A DNA stretch of 64,000 bases from Fictibacillus macauensis ZFHKF-1 (GCF_000269865.1 NZ_AKKV01000021.1:1-64000); one strand, 5' to 3'; positions 53,705 through 62,856 are shown, numbered from the stretch's first letter. The notes: generated by a model not told the origin, from the sequence alone. Program-made: numbers and translations.

Positions 53705-53841
53705 GTGATCTGTCACGAGGAAGCTCATAACTTCATCCTTTACGTAAAAAGTCCTTGATTTTAGATTGCCAACCATGTTAGCTTTTGTTACATTTGTAGT
53801 AATTGTTTTTTTTCAACAAGAATACACAAAAGGAGAAAACT

Positions 53842-55272
53842 ATGAGCTTTTTTACAACATTGTTCAACTTTTCAAATGATTATTTATGGGGAATCCTCCT
53901 CATCATCATGTTGATTGGAATTGGACTGTATTTCAGCGTTCGCACGAAATTTGTGCAATTTCGTATGATTTTTGAAATGTTTCGTCTCTTAGGAGAAGGA
54001 GCAGTCCAATCAGGGGAGAAAAAGGGCGTATCTTCTTTCCAAGCATTTTGTATTAGTACGGCTTCACGAGTTGGTACAGGAAACCTTGCCGGGGTAGCAT
54101 TAGCAATTACAACTGGGGGGCCTGGAGCGGTCTTTTGGATGTGGCTAATTGCTTTAATTGGTTCAGCCTCCGCTTTCGTGGAAGCAACGCTTGCCCAAAT
54201 TTATAAAGTAACTGATGAAGCAACCGGAACGTTCCGTGGTGGCCCTGCTTATTACATGGAAAAAGCACTCAATGCTCGTTGGATGGGTATTTTATTTTCG
54301 ATTCTCATTTCTATTACGTTTGGCTTAGCTTTTAACTCTGTACAAGCAAATACGATTGCAAGTGCCTTTAACAACGCTTTTCATGTAGATCCACGTTGGA
54401 CAGGTCTAATTATTACGGTTATTACAGCACTTATTATCTTTGGTGGAATCACTCGCATCGCGAAAGTGGCCGAGCTAATGGTTCCATTTATGGCTGGTTT
54501 GTATATCTTACTTGCAATCTATGTGATTGCAACCAATATCCCAGCACTACCAGCGATGTTTGAACTTATTTTCAGCGATGCCTTTAACGGCTTTAAAGGC
54601 TTGTTAGGTGGTGCAGTTGGTGCTGCCATTATGCAAGGAATTAAACGTGGTCTATTTTCCAATGAAGCAGGGATGGGGAGTGCACCAAATGCGGCGGCAA
54701 CTGCCAATGTAACACACCCAGTTAAGCAAGGGCTTATTCAAGCACTAGGTGTATTTGTGGATACACTTGTTATTTGTAGCTCGACTGCTTTCATTATTTT
54801 ACTTTCTGGCATGTATAAATCCTCTAATTCTGATGGAATTGCGCTTACACAAGCTGCATTAGGACATGAAATTGGTTCATGGGCAACAACGTTAATTGCT
54901 ATTATTGTTTTGCTTTTTGCGTTTAGTTCAATTGTAGGTAACTACTACTATGGTGAATCAAATATCGAATTTATAAACAGCAATCGTATTTGGCTATTTA
55001 TTTACCGACTTGCTGTCATCGGCATGGTTATTTACGGTTCTGTTGCCAAGCTTGAATTCGTTTGGAATTTAGCGGATTTATTTATGGCATTAATGGCGAT
55101 TGTTAACTTAATTGCCATTGCACTTCTCGGAAACATTGCTTTTAAAGCACTCCGAAACTATAAAGAACAAAAACGTGCAGGGAAAGATCCTGTTTTCTAT
55201 AGCGACACGATTCCTGGTTTAAAAAATATTGAAGCATGGGAATCTTCTAAGAAAATAAATAAAACAAAGTAA
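53842..55272 (+). CDS. Sodium/alanine (or glutamine) symporter, AGCS family
   Basis: A 476-residue AGCS transporter with about eleven helices. Blocks GVSSFQAFCISTASRVGTGNLAGVALAI, GGPGAVFWMWL, ATLAQIYK, GGPAYYMEKAL and KRGLFSNEAGMGSAPNAAATA are characteristic. It brings in alanine, glycine or glutamine with Na+. Paralogues in B. subtilis are AlsT, YrbD, GlnT and YflA; which is closest I cannot tell. AAAGGAG precedes ATG 53842. Confidence 0.9.
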   Translation: MSFFTTLFNFSNDYLWGILLIIMLIGIGLYFSVRTKFVQFRMIFEMFRLLGEGAVQSGEKKGVSSFQAFCISTASRVGTGNLAGVALAITTGGPGAVFWMWLIALIGSASAFVEATLAQIYKVTDEATGTFRGGPAYYMEKALNARWMGILFSILISITFGLAFNSVQANTIASAFNNAFHVDPRWTGLIITVITALIIFGGITRIAKVAELMVPFMAGLYILLAIYVIATNIPALPAMFELIFSDAFNGFKGLLGGAVGAAIMQGIKRGLFSNEAGMGSAPNAAATANVTHPVKQGLIQALGVFVDTLVICSSTAFIILLSGMYKSSNSDGIALTQAALGHEIGSWATTLIAIIVLLFAFSSIVGNYYYGESNIEFINSNRIWLFIYRLAVIGMVIYGSVAKLEFVWNLADLFMALMAIVNLIAIALLGNIAFKALRNYKEQKRAGKDPVFYSDTIPGLKNIEAWESSKKINKTK

Positions 55273-55287
55273 AACAAGATAACACAC

Positions 55288-55316
55288 TTGATTAATACGA
55301 TGAATCATGATACATT
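55288..55316 (+). promoter_or_regulatory. Promoter of cspB
   Basis: TTGATT (55288-55293), 17-base spacer, TACATT (55311-55316); implies an approximately 118-base untranslated leader, as usual for cold-shock genes. Confidence 0.55.
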
Positions 55317-55401
55317 AAGAATAGTTATTTTTGTTCGGTACATGACTTCTTCGCAAAGTGTTGCGTCTTGAATGATATTTGAGCAGGAATAGTAATAAAA
55401 C

Positions 55402-55421
55402 GTGGATGTATTCATATCCAC
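55402..55421 (+). repeat. Leader hairpin next to the cspB ribosome site
   Basis: GTGGAT / ATCCAC stem closing just 2 bases before CAGGAGG; could respond to temperature. Confidence 0.55.
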
Positions 55422-55438
55422 ACAGGAGGACATTTATT

Positions 55439-55639
55439 ATGTTACAAGGTAAAGTAAAATGGTTTAACGCTGAAAAAGGCTTCGGTTTCATCGAAGTAGA
55501 CGGACAAGACGATGTATTCGTACATTTCTCTGCTATTCAAGGCGACGGTTTCAAAACACTTGAAGAAGGTCAAGATGTTTCTTTCGAAATCACTGAAGGC
55601 GCTCGTGGACCACAAGCTGCTAACGTAACTAAAGCGTAA
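55439..55639 (+). CDS. cspB: Cold shock protein CspB
   Basis: A 66-residue cold-shock-domain protein that binds single-stranded RNA and DNA and melts RNA structure. RNP1 is KGFGFIEV (13-20) and RNP2 is VFVHFSAI (26-33); the chain closely parallels B. subtilis CspB. CAGGAGG precedes the ATG, behind a long structured leader. Confidence 0.95.
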   Translation: MLQGKVKWFNAEKGFGFIEVDGQDDVFVHFSAIQGDGFKTLEEGQDVSFEITEGARGPQAANVTKA

Positions 55640-55652
55640 GCTTTTGTTATCT

Positions 55653-55685
55653 ATAAAAAAGCTCCCATCTGGGGGCTTTTTTTTA
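55653..55685 (+). terminator. Terminator of cspB
   Basis: AAAAAGCTCCC / GGGGGCTTTTT (one G-U), 4-base loop, T8. Confidence 0.9.
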
Positions 55686-55689
55686 TGCG

Positions 55690-55729
55690 TAAAAAAAGAA
55701 GCCCTTGCAAGACAAGAGCTTTCTTTTTT
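55690..55729 (-). terminator. Terminator of coaA
   Basis: AAGAAGC-x-CTTG / CAAG-x-GCTTTCTT hairpin with A and T runs; reads as the coaA terminator on the minus strand. Confidence 0.7.
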
Positions 55730-56691
55730 TACATTTTACGCATTTTCACACCAGATACAGTATGATCTTTCCCTTTTTCTAGTATAAGATGAGCGCGGTA
55801 CTTCGTTGGTAAAATGTTTTCATGTAAGTTCACACCATTAATCGTATTCCATATCGATAAAGCAAACTCATCTGCTTCACCATCTTTAATCGATGCATAG
55901 CGATGAAAATACGATACAGGGCTTTGAAAGGCTGTATTTCTTAGAATTTTAAAGCGTTCCACATACCATTCTTTAATATGTGCCTCGTCCGCATCAACGT
56001 ATAATGAAAAATCAAAATAATCGGATACAAAATTTTGAGGCATCTGCTTATTGCGACGTTGTTTTGGCACCTGTAACACATTAATTCCCTCGACAATGAC
56101 AATATCAGGCTCCGTTACTGTTTGAACACGATCAGCCAAGATATCATATTCTAAGTGAGAATAAATCGGTGCTTCCACATGCTTCTTGCCAGATTTAACA
56201 TCCGATAAAAAGCGAATTAAATTTTTCAGATCATAGCTCTCTGGGAAGCCTTTACGCCCCATTAATCCTTTTCTTTCTAGCTCACTATTTGGATATAAAA
56301 AGCCATCGGTCGTGACGAGTGCAACTTTTGGTGTATTGGACCACCGTGAAAGCAACGCTTGAATCATCCGAGAGGTCGTGCTTTTACCAACCGCTACAGA
56401 ACCAGCTATTCCGATAATAAATGGCGGCTTCTTCGTTTGCCTTTGTAAAAAAGCATTTCGTTGCTGATGAAGCTGTTGTGATGAAGTCACGTATAAGTTT
56501 AATAATCGGCATAATGGCAAATAAATGGATGATACTTCATCTAAAGATACATTTTCATTTATTCCTTGCAGTTCGGCAATTTCCCATTCTGTTAGTGGTT
56601 GAATATCCGCTGAATACAAGCTAGCCCACTCTTCCCGTGAAAAGGACAAGTAGGGAGACAACGATTCGCTGTCTAACATGGTCTGGCTCAT
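55729..56691 (-). CDS. coaA: Pantothenate kinase type I CoaA
   Basis: A 320-residue type I kinase for the first step of coenzyme A synthesis. P-loop GSVAVGKST (97-105), catalytic-region [28 protein letters not shown] and VEGINVLQ are all present. ATG 56691 is 9 bases after AAGGAG; the ATG at 56700 abuts the site. Bacillus may also hold a type III CoaX elsewhere. Confidence 0.94.
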   Translation of the reverse strand: MSQTMLDSESLSPYLSFSREEWASLYSADIQPLTEWEIAELQGINENVSLDEVSSIYLPLCRLLNLYVTSSQQLHQQRNAFLQRQTKKPPFIIGIAGSVAVGKSTTSRMIQALLSRWSNTPKVALVTTDGFLYPNSELERKGLMGRKGFPESYDLKNLIRFLSDVKSGKKHVEAPIYSHLEYDILADRVQTVTEPDIVIVEGINVLQVPKQRRNKQMPQNFVSDYFDFSLYVDADEAHIKEWYVERFKILRNTAFQSPVSYFHRYASIKDGEADEFALSIWNTINGVNLHENILPTKYRAHLILEKGKDHTVSGVKMRKM

Positions 56692-56700
56692 TTCTGGCAT

Positions 56701-56878
56701 CTCCTTTTTGAGTCACTCATTCTTAAGCTGTTTTAGTTTATTAGTTAAATGGTTTTTTCTGCTGTTTTACAATCGTACCATACATTGTAGTCACGTGTTA
56801 ACATGATTGTAAACTGAAAAGCATTCAATTAGAAAGCGTTTTCTTTTTTTCTTTGTTACAAACGATTTTCGAACGAGT
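56701..56878. other. Intergenic region upstream of coaA
   Basis: AT-rich stretch that should hold the coaA promoter. I see no gene in it. Confidence 0.4.
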
Positions 56879-56910
56879 AAAAAAGGGCTCTTCTTTACAA
56901 GAAGATACCC
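56879..56910 (-). terminator. Terminator of corA
   Basis: GGG-x-x-TCTTCTT / AAGAAGA-x-x-CCC minus-strand hairpin then T6. Confidence 0.8.
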
Positions 56911-56932
56911 TGATTTATATCTCATTATCCGA

Positions 56933-57874
56933 CTATTTTCGAAAGAATCGCTTTTTCCAAAAAATAAAGGCAGCAAAGGCAGCAACAGAAAAGACGATAC
57001 AAATAACAATTAAAAATGCATGTGATGATTCCTGAAATGGAAGTGGGATGTTCATTCCATAAAAGCTTGCAACCATCGTTGGCAGAGCTAAAATAATCGT
57101 AATCGCTGTTAAGAACCGCATTTCAATATTTAAGTTATTTGAGATTACAGATGAAAAAGCATCCATTAAGCTTTTTAAGATGTTGCTATAAATTAAGCTC
57201 ATTTCAATAGCCTGCTTATTTTCTATAATAACGTCTTCTAATAAGTCCTTATCTTCTTCATACATCTTTAAGTAACTAACTTTTAATAACTTTTCTAACA
57301 CGGCATCATTTGATTTCAAGGAAGTGGCAAAATAAACGAGGGATTTTTCCAAACTTAACAATTCAAACAGATCATTATTTTTTAAAGATAGTCGTAGCTC
57401 CGTTTCAATTTGCTCTGTTTTTCGATTAATTTGACGCAGATAGCGCAAATAGTACGTAGCAATCATTTGTAGTAGTTGAAAAACGAATCTCGTCTTCTTA
57501 TACGTGTAGAAATTTTTCACTTTATGTTTTGCAAATAACTCCAAAATAGGATTATCACGAAGACATACCGTTATAAAGTAAGAATCGGTCGTAATCATCG
57601 CTAGTGGCAGCGTGTCATATTGGATCCCATTTTCATCAGAAGCAATGACAGGAAGGTCAACGATAACACTAACCGTACTTCCGTCTTTCTCTGCTCTTGA
57701 GCGCTCTTCTTCATCGAGGGCATCACGAATAAAATCGGGGTCGATCCCAATTTTTTCGACAACATGCTCAATTTCTTCATTCGTCGGAGCAATGAGATTA
57801 ATCCAGCATCCTTTTTGAATTTCATCTTTTTCAACCAATTGATTTGAACTTTCTGTGTAGTAAACTTTTAGCAT
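56933..57874 (-). CDS. CorA-family Mg2+/Co2+ transporter
   Basis: A 313-residue CorA channel: cytoplasmic alpha/beta domain, long stalk helix, and two C-terminal membrane helices joined by the selectivity loop GMN (273-275, YGMNIPLP). The tail KKRFFRK is basic as usual. Pentameric in known members. GAGGTATAG precedes the ATG. Single gene. Confidence 0.92.
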   Translation of the reverse strand: MLKVYYTESSNQLVEKDEIQKGCWINLIAPTNEEIEHVVEKIGIDPDFIRDALDEEERSRAEKDGSTVSVIVDLPVIASDENGIQYDTLPLAMITTDSYFITVCLRDNPILELFAKHKVKNFYTYKKTRFVFQLLQMIATYYLRYLRQINRKTEQIETELRLSLKNNDLFELLSLEKSLVYFATSLKSNDAVLEKLLKVSYLKMYEEDKDLLEDVIIENKQAIEMSLIYSNILKSLMDAFSSVISNNLNIEMRFLTAITIILALPTMVASFYGMNIPLPFQESSHAFLIVICIVFSVAAFAAFIFWKKRFFRK

Positions 57875-57987
57875 ATGCTATACCTCATACTTTTCGAGTC
57901 TATCCCTATAATAAAACAAATCCATTGAAAAATGTAAACCGTAACGATATTTTTTCAAAAAATATCATGAAAAACGCTTATTTCATA

Positions 57988-58029
57988 AAAAATAAGGCAT
58001 CGTAGCTTACATTAGGATGCCTTATTTCT
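57988..58029 (-). terminator. Terminator of the two-component operon
   Basis: AAATAAGGCATC / GATGCCTTATTT around a 14-base loop, A/T tails. Confidence 0.78.
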
Positions 58030-58042
58030 CTATTTTTCTATT

Positions 58043-60241
58043 CTATGCAAGATCGATTTTAATGATTGCTTTAAATAAATCACCTTCATTGTCAATATCC
58101 ATCGTACCACCATGTAAATCGATAATTGATTTTGAAATGGCAAGCCCAAGTCCAGAACCTTCTGTATGACGAGAAGCATCGCCGCGCTTAAAACGTTCGA
58201 ATAATTCATCGACATTACTTCCAAGTTCGAACTTCGAGACATTTTTAAAAGAAATAACCGCTTGATTGTTTTCTATATGCAATGAAATGTAGACGCGTGT
58301 ATGTTCTAAAGAATAATTTAAAATATTACCCAGTAAATTATCAAATACGCGCCAAATCTTTGGCCCATCTACAACCGCATGCATGGGGCGCTCACTAATC
58401 GACGTACGAAATTGCAAGGTAGAGCTTTGAATCCGTTCATCTTGTTCAGCCATCGCTTGTTGGAACAATTGCACAAGATCGACTTTAGAGCGATGAAGCT
58501 CAATGTTGCCACTAGCCATTTTAGACGCTTCAAATAAGTCATCGATTAAGATTTTTAACCGTTTTGACTTTCGATCAACTATCTCAATATACGCATTGCG
58601 AGTCTCTTCGTCTAAATGTGGCGTTTTTAAGAGCTCACTATACGTAATGATCGAGGTTAATGGTGTTCTTAAATCGTGGCTAACATTTGAGATGAGTTCC
58701 GTTTTCAACCGCTCACTTTTTGCTTCTGACGTTTGCAGTGTTTTCACACCTTGCTTGAGCGTATTGATATTGCGCGCTAAATTCGCAAGAGGAGACTTCC
58801 CTTTAAACGGCAAATCTTCAACCGTTTTCCCTTCAGCTAGCTCTTTCGTTGTTTTTATGATGTTGTTAAACTTTGCTAAGCGATAGCTAAAATAAAAATA
58901 GGATGGAATGACAACAACAACAAAAAGAAAAAGATAAATAATTGCCGTTCCACTTGTTTGTACAGCAATTGGAACCCCAAATCCTGCCAAGAAAATAACG
59001 ATAAATAATAAATGAAAGCGCGTAAACAGTCCAAAATGCTTGAAATTTTGTGGCATAGCTTTCCAAAAGCGATACGTTAAAGAGCGTTGCCAGTCTTCTT
59101 TGAGCGTTTCTTTTAAACCAGCACGGTGGAATAACCAAATGATTTGAATGATATAACAGGTCAAATAAACTATGTCTGGGATTAAGCGAATAAAATCCCA
59201 ATTTCTCCAAAATTGCGCGAGATCATTAAAAACAACAAGTCCAAATATTGATGTAATACCTAAAAGAATAATACGTAAATCAAGGGGAAAGACCTGATAT
59301 ACTTTACGTGCTCGCCACTTTCCTATTTCATTAAATAACTCTTTCTTTTTACCAATCCAAATCGTTAACACACTTGCGATGATTCCTGCCACAAGAAGAA
59401 GAATACATAGTAATCGTTGATAATTGTAATATTTATAAGCATTATATATATCTTCACTATTCTTAAAGGTTGATAAAATTCCGATTTTCCCTTCAAATTG
59501 ACGTGAGTTTACATTAGTATTTACAGTATTACTATATTCACTTAACTCTAACTTAAGGTCATAGTCGCTCGTCTGGTCACCAAAATCCAGATCATTATCA
59601 ACGAATGACTTTAGAAAAACGGTGTTCTCTTCTTTCAAGTCTTTACCAGCATTCTCAGATGAGGCACCAGGAATATTCGTATATTCTTTACCGTTCTCTT
59701 TATTTTTTACATAATAGAGAAATGATTGTTGCCTTTTAGCAAACTCCCTTTTCAGTTCTTGTATTTTTTGGATTAAAAGGTCTATTTTACGTTCTTCTTT
59801 TTCTTTAATACGCTTTTTTACATAGTTGTCGTCACGGAAAAATTTTTTTAGTTTTTCAATTTTTTGATCGCGTTCTTTTTTGTAACTTGTAACAAGACTT
59901 GTTTCTTTAATATCTTTAGCCTCTTCTATTTTTTCTGCATATGTCTCTTTAAGATCCCTAATTTGTTCTGTTAATGAACCCTTAGCTGTGCGGTAATTGT
60001 TAATATCACTTCCGCTAATGGTAATTTGTTTTTTTAACGTTTCCGCTTTTGGTAAATCAATGAGAGCTATATTTAATTTATTTACAAAATCATTATATTC
60101 ATATCGAAACTCCTCTGTATCCCAATAACTTTGTGTATATTTAATTGGTGTGAAAAACGCTGACAAAACACCACCAATTCCTATTATAAATAGAAGTAAC
60201 CATATGATTATGCCGATTTTACTTTTCCATTTTATAGCCAA
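58043..60241 (-). CDS. Sensor histidine kinase with large external coiled domain
   Basis: A 732-residue kinase. N-terminal helix (9-30), a 240-residue external region with a Lys/Glu coiled-coil-like stretch (about 95-175), then a helix at 276-296 and several more (about 325-450), so at least six membrane segments; HisKA with phosphorylated H522 (NVSHDLRTPLTS), N box NLLGNILNYS (635-644) and G box GSGLGLAI. The stimulus is unknown. TTG start 60241 overlaps the regulator gene by 23 bases; its ribosome site is weak, so coupling is expected. Confidence 0.9.
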   Translation of the reverse strand: MAIKWKSKIGIIIWLLLFIIGIGGVLSAFFTPIKYTQSYWDTEEFRYEYNDFVNKLNIALIDLPKAETLKKQITISGSDINNYRTAKGSLTEQIRDLKETYAEKIEEAKDIKETSLVTSYKKERDQKIEKLKKFFRDDNYVKKRIKEKEERKIDLLIQKIQELKREFAKRQQSFLYYVKNKENGKEYTNIPGASSENAGKDLKEENTVFLKSFVDNDLDFGDQTSDYDLKLELSEYSNTVNTNVNSRQFEGKIGILSTFKNSEDIYNAYKYYNYQRLLCILLLVAGIIASVLTIWIGKKKELFNEIGKWRARKVYQVFPLDLRIILLGITSIFGLVVFNDLAQFWRNWDFIRLIPDIVYLTCYIIQIIWLFHRAGLKETLKEDWQRSLTYRFWKAMPQNFKHFGLFTRFHLLFIVIFLAGFGVPIAVQTSGTAIIYLFLFVVVVIPSYFYFSYRLAKFNNIIKTTKELAEGKTVEDLPFKGKSPLANLARNINTLKQGVKTLQTSEAKSERLKTELISNVSHDLRTPLTSIITYSELLKTPHLDEETRNAYIEIVDRKSKRLKILIDDLFEASKMASGNIELHRSKVDLVQLFQQAMAEQDERIQSSTLQFRTSISERPMHAVVDGPKIWRVFDNLLGNILNYSLEHTRVYISLHIENNQAVISFKNVSKFELGSNVDELFERFKRGDASRHTEGSGLGLAISKSIIDLHGGTMDIDNEGDLFKAIIKIDLA

Positions 60242-60920
60242 CGCCCCACACCACCTTTAAATACATCGGATTTTTCGGATCAATTTCAATCTTTTCACGG
60301 ATTTTTCGAATGTGAACGGCGACTGTATTTTCGGCATTGTAACAAGGCTCTTGCCAAACGCGTTCGTAAATGTCATGAATGGAGAACACACGCCCCGCAT
60401 TTGTCATTAGCAATTCTACAATGCGATATTCAATCGGTGTGAGCTTAATAAGTTCACCGTCAATCGTAAGCTCTTTTGCTTCTAAATCAAGCGATAGCCC
60501 CTTTACTCGAATGACTGTGCTTTCCTTTTGGCTTCCCTCATATGTTCCAAGTGTGACATAACGACGAAGCTGTGATTTGACGCGTGCAACCAATTCCACC
60601 GGATTAAAAGGCTTGGAAACATAATCATCCGCCCCAATTTGTAATCCTAATATTTTATCGGTATCTTCACTTTTAGCACTTAGCATAATAATAGGAATGT
60701 TTTTTTGCTCGCGTATTTTAAAAGCCGCACTAATTCCGTCAAGCCTTGGCATCATCACATCTAATATTATTAGATGGACCTCACGTTCATTTAAGCGTTC
60801 CAGCGCTTCGATTCCATCCTTTGCTTGGATCACAGTTAATCCTTCATTACGCAAGTAAATCTCAATCGCATCGCGAATTTCTTTTTCATCATCAACAACT
60901 AATACTGTAAATTCATTCAT
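60219..60920 (-). CDS. OmpR/PhoB-family response regulator
   Basis: A 233-residue regulator. Receiver with acidic pocket D10/D11, phospho-acceptor D54 (IILDVMMPRLDG), and K103 (VSKPFNP); winged helix domain with LTPIEYRIVELLMTNAGRVFS and VAVHIRKIREKIE. GGGGGGTT precedes the ATG. Direct TTAAGA-type repeats upstream suggest it controls its own promoter. Confidence 0.93.
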   Translation of the reverse strand: MNEFTVLVVDDEKEIRDAIEIYLRNEGLTVIQAKDGIEALERLNEREVHLIILDVMMPRLDGISAAFKIREQKNIPIIMLSAKSEDTDKILGLQIGADDYVSKPFNPVELVARVKSQLRRYVTLGTYEGSQKESTVIRVKGLSLDLEAKELTIDGELIKLTPIEYRIVELLMTNAGRVFSIHDIYERVWQEPCYNAENTVAVHIRKIREKIEIDPKNPMYLKVVWGVGYKMEK

Positions 60921-61002
60921 GGTCTCTAAACCCCCCTGAAAAAGTATAACATGGTTTTTTTCTCTAATTTGTACTATACCTTGAAAATCTTAACATTCAT
61001 GT

Positions 61003-61028
61003 AGTATAAATCTTAAGACTTTCTTAAG
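61003..61028 (-). promoter_or_regulatory. Direct repeats at the regulator promoter
   Basis: Minus strand CTTAAG repeats at 61023-61028 and 61012-61017, exactly 11 bp apart, run into TATACT (61003-61008). A third partial copy (TTAAGAT) lies at about 60987. Spacing of one helical turn is typical of OmpR-family binding. Confidence 0.55.
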
Positions 61029-61127
61029 AAGGAGGTACTTTAGGGTATGTTTTTCAAATCCGAAGCGAAGACATGCTTTTATTTATGGTAAAATAACTTC
61101 TATGACAATCCAACTGGAGGAAGACAT

Positions 61128-61259
61128 ATGAAGTCATTACTGATCAAAGCCGGATTGGTAGGCGTGATTGCTCTATTGCTTTATCCTGCAAATAGCGCCC
61201 ATGGTCAAACGCAGGATAACAACACAATGGATCATTTGCGCACACTGCGAACAAAATAG
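61128..61259 (+). CDS. Small secreted peptide, 43 aa
   Basis: MKSLLIKAGLVGVIALLLYP then ANSAHGQTQD and 13 more residues: a complete signal peptide with an A-x-A-like site (NSAHG, about 24) leaving some 19 residues, QTQDNNTMDHLRTLRTK. TGGAGG lies 7 bases before the ATG and TAAAAT at 61089-61094. No family recognised. It starts divergently from the two-component operon, so it may be a target or signal of that system; this is inference. Confidence 0.68.
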   Translation: MKSLLIKAGLVGVIALLLYPANSAHGQTQDNNTMDHLRTLRTK

Positions 61260-61284
61260 CGCTATTTTTTCCCAACTCCTATAT

Positions 61285-61330
61285 ACATAAAAAAAAAGGG
61301 TTTAATCATCCCTCGATGATTAAACCCTTT
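61285..61330 (-). terminator. Terminator of the holin-like toxin gene
   Basis: AAAGGGTTTAATCAT / ATGATTAAACCCTTT, 15-bp arms, 6-base loop, followed by ten T on the minus strand. Confidence 0.92.
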
Positions 61331-61339
61331 CTCTCTATT

Positions 61340-61486
61340 TCACGCGCCTTTTGCTCGTTTTTTGGGACTCGTGGACTTCTTTTTTGCAGGGGGTGTTTTT
61401 TTGCTTTTGCGGTTCAGCTCTTCAACCATTTTCAAGACAAGCATGGCAAAGCTAATCATGAGCATAATGACTTGATATACCGCCAT
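61340..61486 (-). CDS. Holin-like type I toxin-like peptide
   Basis: A 48-residue peptide: MAVYQVIMLMISFAMLVLK, one membrane helix, then a very basic tail with KKTPPAKKK and PKKRAKGA. The N-terminal M-x-VYQ-x-x-MLMISF pattern is that of the putative holin-like toxins of Bacilli (TxpA/BsrG-type), membrane peptides of type I toxin-antitoxin loci. The tail is longer than usual. GGGAGG lies 9 bases before the ATG, and a strong terminator follows. An antisense antitoxin RNA is expected but not identified. Confidence 0.75.
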   Translation of the reverse strand: MAVYQVIMLMISFAMLVLKMVEELNRKSKKTPPAKKKSTSPKKRAKGA

Positions 61487-61516
61487 TCGCAACAACCTCC
61501 CTTTAAAATTAACAAC

Positions 61517-62485
61517 TCACTGCATGGAGGTAACAGACTGTGTTTGACGTTGACAGGCTTTTCGTGATTCACTGTCTAAATAGACGAGACCATTGCCTTC
61601 TCCACGTTTTGATAAACAAATGGTCGTCGTATTCTTACATAACTGCGCATAGACTTCTGGTTCCGTCAATCCTCGCTCAAATTCTTTCTCTTCTTTTTGG
61701 ATGAGTAAGGCAATTGCTCCAGACACATGAGGCGTAGCCATCGATGTTCCGGATAGTTTTGCATATTTTCCACCAGGAAACGTAGAGATAATGTTCACAC
61801 CTGGTGCTACAACATCAATTTCATCGTTCGTATTGGAAAAGGAAGCTAATTTTTTCTGCTCATCAATGGCACCAACTTGAACCACTTCCTTATAATAACC
61901 AGGATAGCTTTGCTCATCGCTTTTTTCGTTCGAATCTCCCTCGTTCCCAGCAGCACAGACAACAACAATTCCCTCTTCAACGGCCGTTTTGATTGCCTCA
62001 TGCATGTTAGGATCATCTTCTGGTCCGCCAAGAGACATAGAGATGACGCGTACGCGCTCTCCCTTATCACCTCGCCACGAGATAGCATAGCGAATTGCTT
62101 CATTAATCCCTTCATAACTGCCACTTCCTTGTTCATCTAGAACACGCAAGATTAACAGCTTCGCTTCGGGTGCTACCCCCGTTACTCCTTTAGCAGAAAA
62201 CGAGGCAGCAATCGTCCCTGCCACATGTGTACCATGATAGTGTGCATCTGAATAATCAGAAGGATCACCACCAATAAAACTCCGGCCACCAATAATACGA
62301 TCCTTTAGATTAGGATGCGTACCATCACACCCTGTATCTAAGACGGCCACCACAATGTCGGTGCCTTTCGCGTCTTCTTGCCACATAGCTGGCGCATTCA
62401 TCATCTGTACACCATATGGAATCATTTCATCTAATTCAGGCATCACTTCTTCAAGGGCAAATGGGATTAACCTCACATTACGCAT
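61517..62485 (-). CDS. ispA: Intracellular serine protease (subtilisin family) IspA
   Basis: A 322-residue cytoplasmic subtilase. Catalytic triad D50 (AVLDTGCD), H84 (HGTHVAGT) and S248 (GTSMATPHVSG), with N181 in the oxyanion hole. There is no signal peptide; the short N-terminal extension RLIPFALEE contains the LIPY/F-type motif that inhibits the precursor until removed. It degrades proteins in stationary phase and sporulation. GGAGGAAG precedes the ATG. Confidence 0.95.
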   Translation of the reverse strand: MRNVRLIPFALEEVMPELDEMIPYGVQMMNAPAMWQEDAKGTDIVVAVLDTGCDGTHPNLKDRIIGGRSFIGGDPSDYSDAHYHGTHVAGTIAASFSAKGVTGVAPEAKLLILRVLDEQGSGSYEGINEAIRYAISWRGDKGERVRVISMSLGGPEDDPNMHEAIKTAVEEGIVVVCAAGNEGDSNEKSDEQSYPGYYKEVVQVGAIDEQKKLASFSNTNDEIDVVAPGVNIISTFPGGKYAKLSGTSMATPHVSGAIALLIQKEEKEFERGLTEPEVYAQLCKNTTTICLSKRGEGNGLVYLDSESRKACQRQTQSVTSMQ

Positions 62486-62666
62486 TTAGCTCTTCCTCCT
62501 TTGTATTACGATCTTTTTTCGAGAACGAAGCAACTAAAAAAAAAGCTATGCCACAAAGAATACAGACAAACCGAACAGGCGCCTCCTTTCTTCTTGCTAT
62601 AACTTTCCCTCGAAGTAATGAGAATGTTTGTTTGTATAGTTTATCATTGTAATATACTGTTTTCAA
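62478..62666 (-). CDS. Doubtful small frame upstream of ispA
   Basis: A 62-codon open frame from TTG 62666 whose stop overlaps the ispA start. It has one hydrophobic segment (FVCILCGIAFFLVASF) and a charged tail. However, its first codons coincide with the likely ispA promoter (TTGAAA/TAAACT) and the internal AAAGGAGG has no proper start codon after it. A shorter form cannot be excluded. Confidence 0.25.
   Translation of the reverse strand: MKTVYYNDKLYKQTFSLLRGKVIARRKEAPVRFVCILCGIAFFLVASFSKKDRNTKEEELNA
62638..62666 (-). promoter_or_regulatory. Probable promoter of ispA
   Basis: TTGAAA (62661-62666), 17-base spacer, TAAACT (62638-62643) on the minus strand, giving an approximately 145-base leader. 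Confidence 0.55.
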
Positions 62667-62856
62667 CCAAATATTGAAAAATAAGGAATACTAATTATTC
62701 TTTTTTGAAAATGCACAAACAAAGGACTTTAGTCCTATTTTTAGCTAGTGTTTCATGAAGAGAAATACTGACAAGCCATTTCTCACCTTTTAAGGTTGAA
62801 AGAAAACGCTGGTGCCTATACTATTGAAGGTGGACTTAGAAAGGAGGCGGCTTTGC

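Noticed and set aside
61316-61567. 83-codon plus-strand frame opposite the holin-like toxin gene.
   Set aside because: No ribosome site, starts inside a terminator, Phe-rich as expected of the antisense of a Lys-rich tail.
62723-62742. Hairpin AGGACT/AGTCCT with T run as terminator.
   Set aside because: Only 6 bp and no plus-strand gene upstream that would end there.
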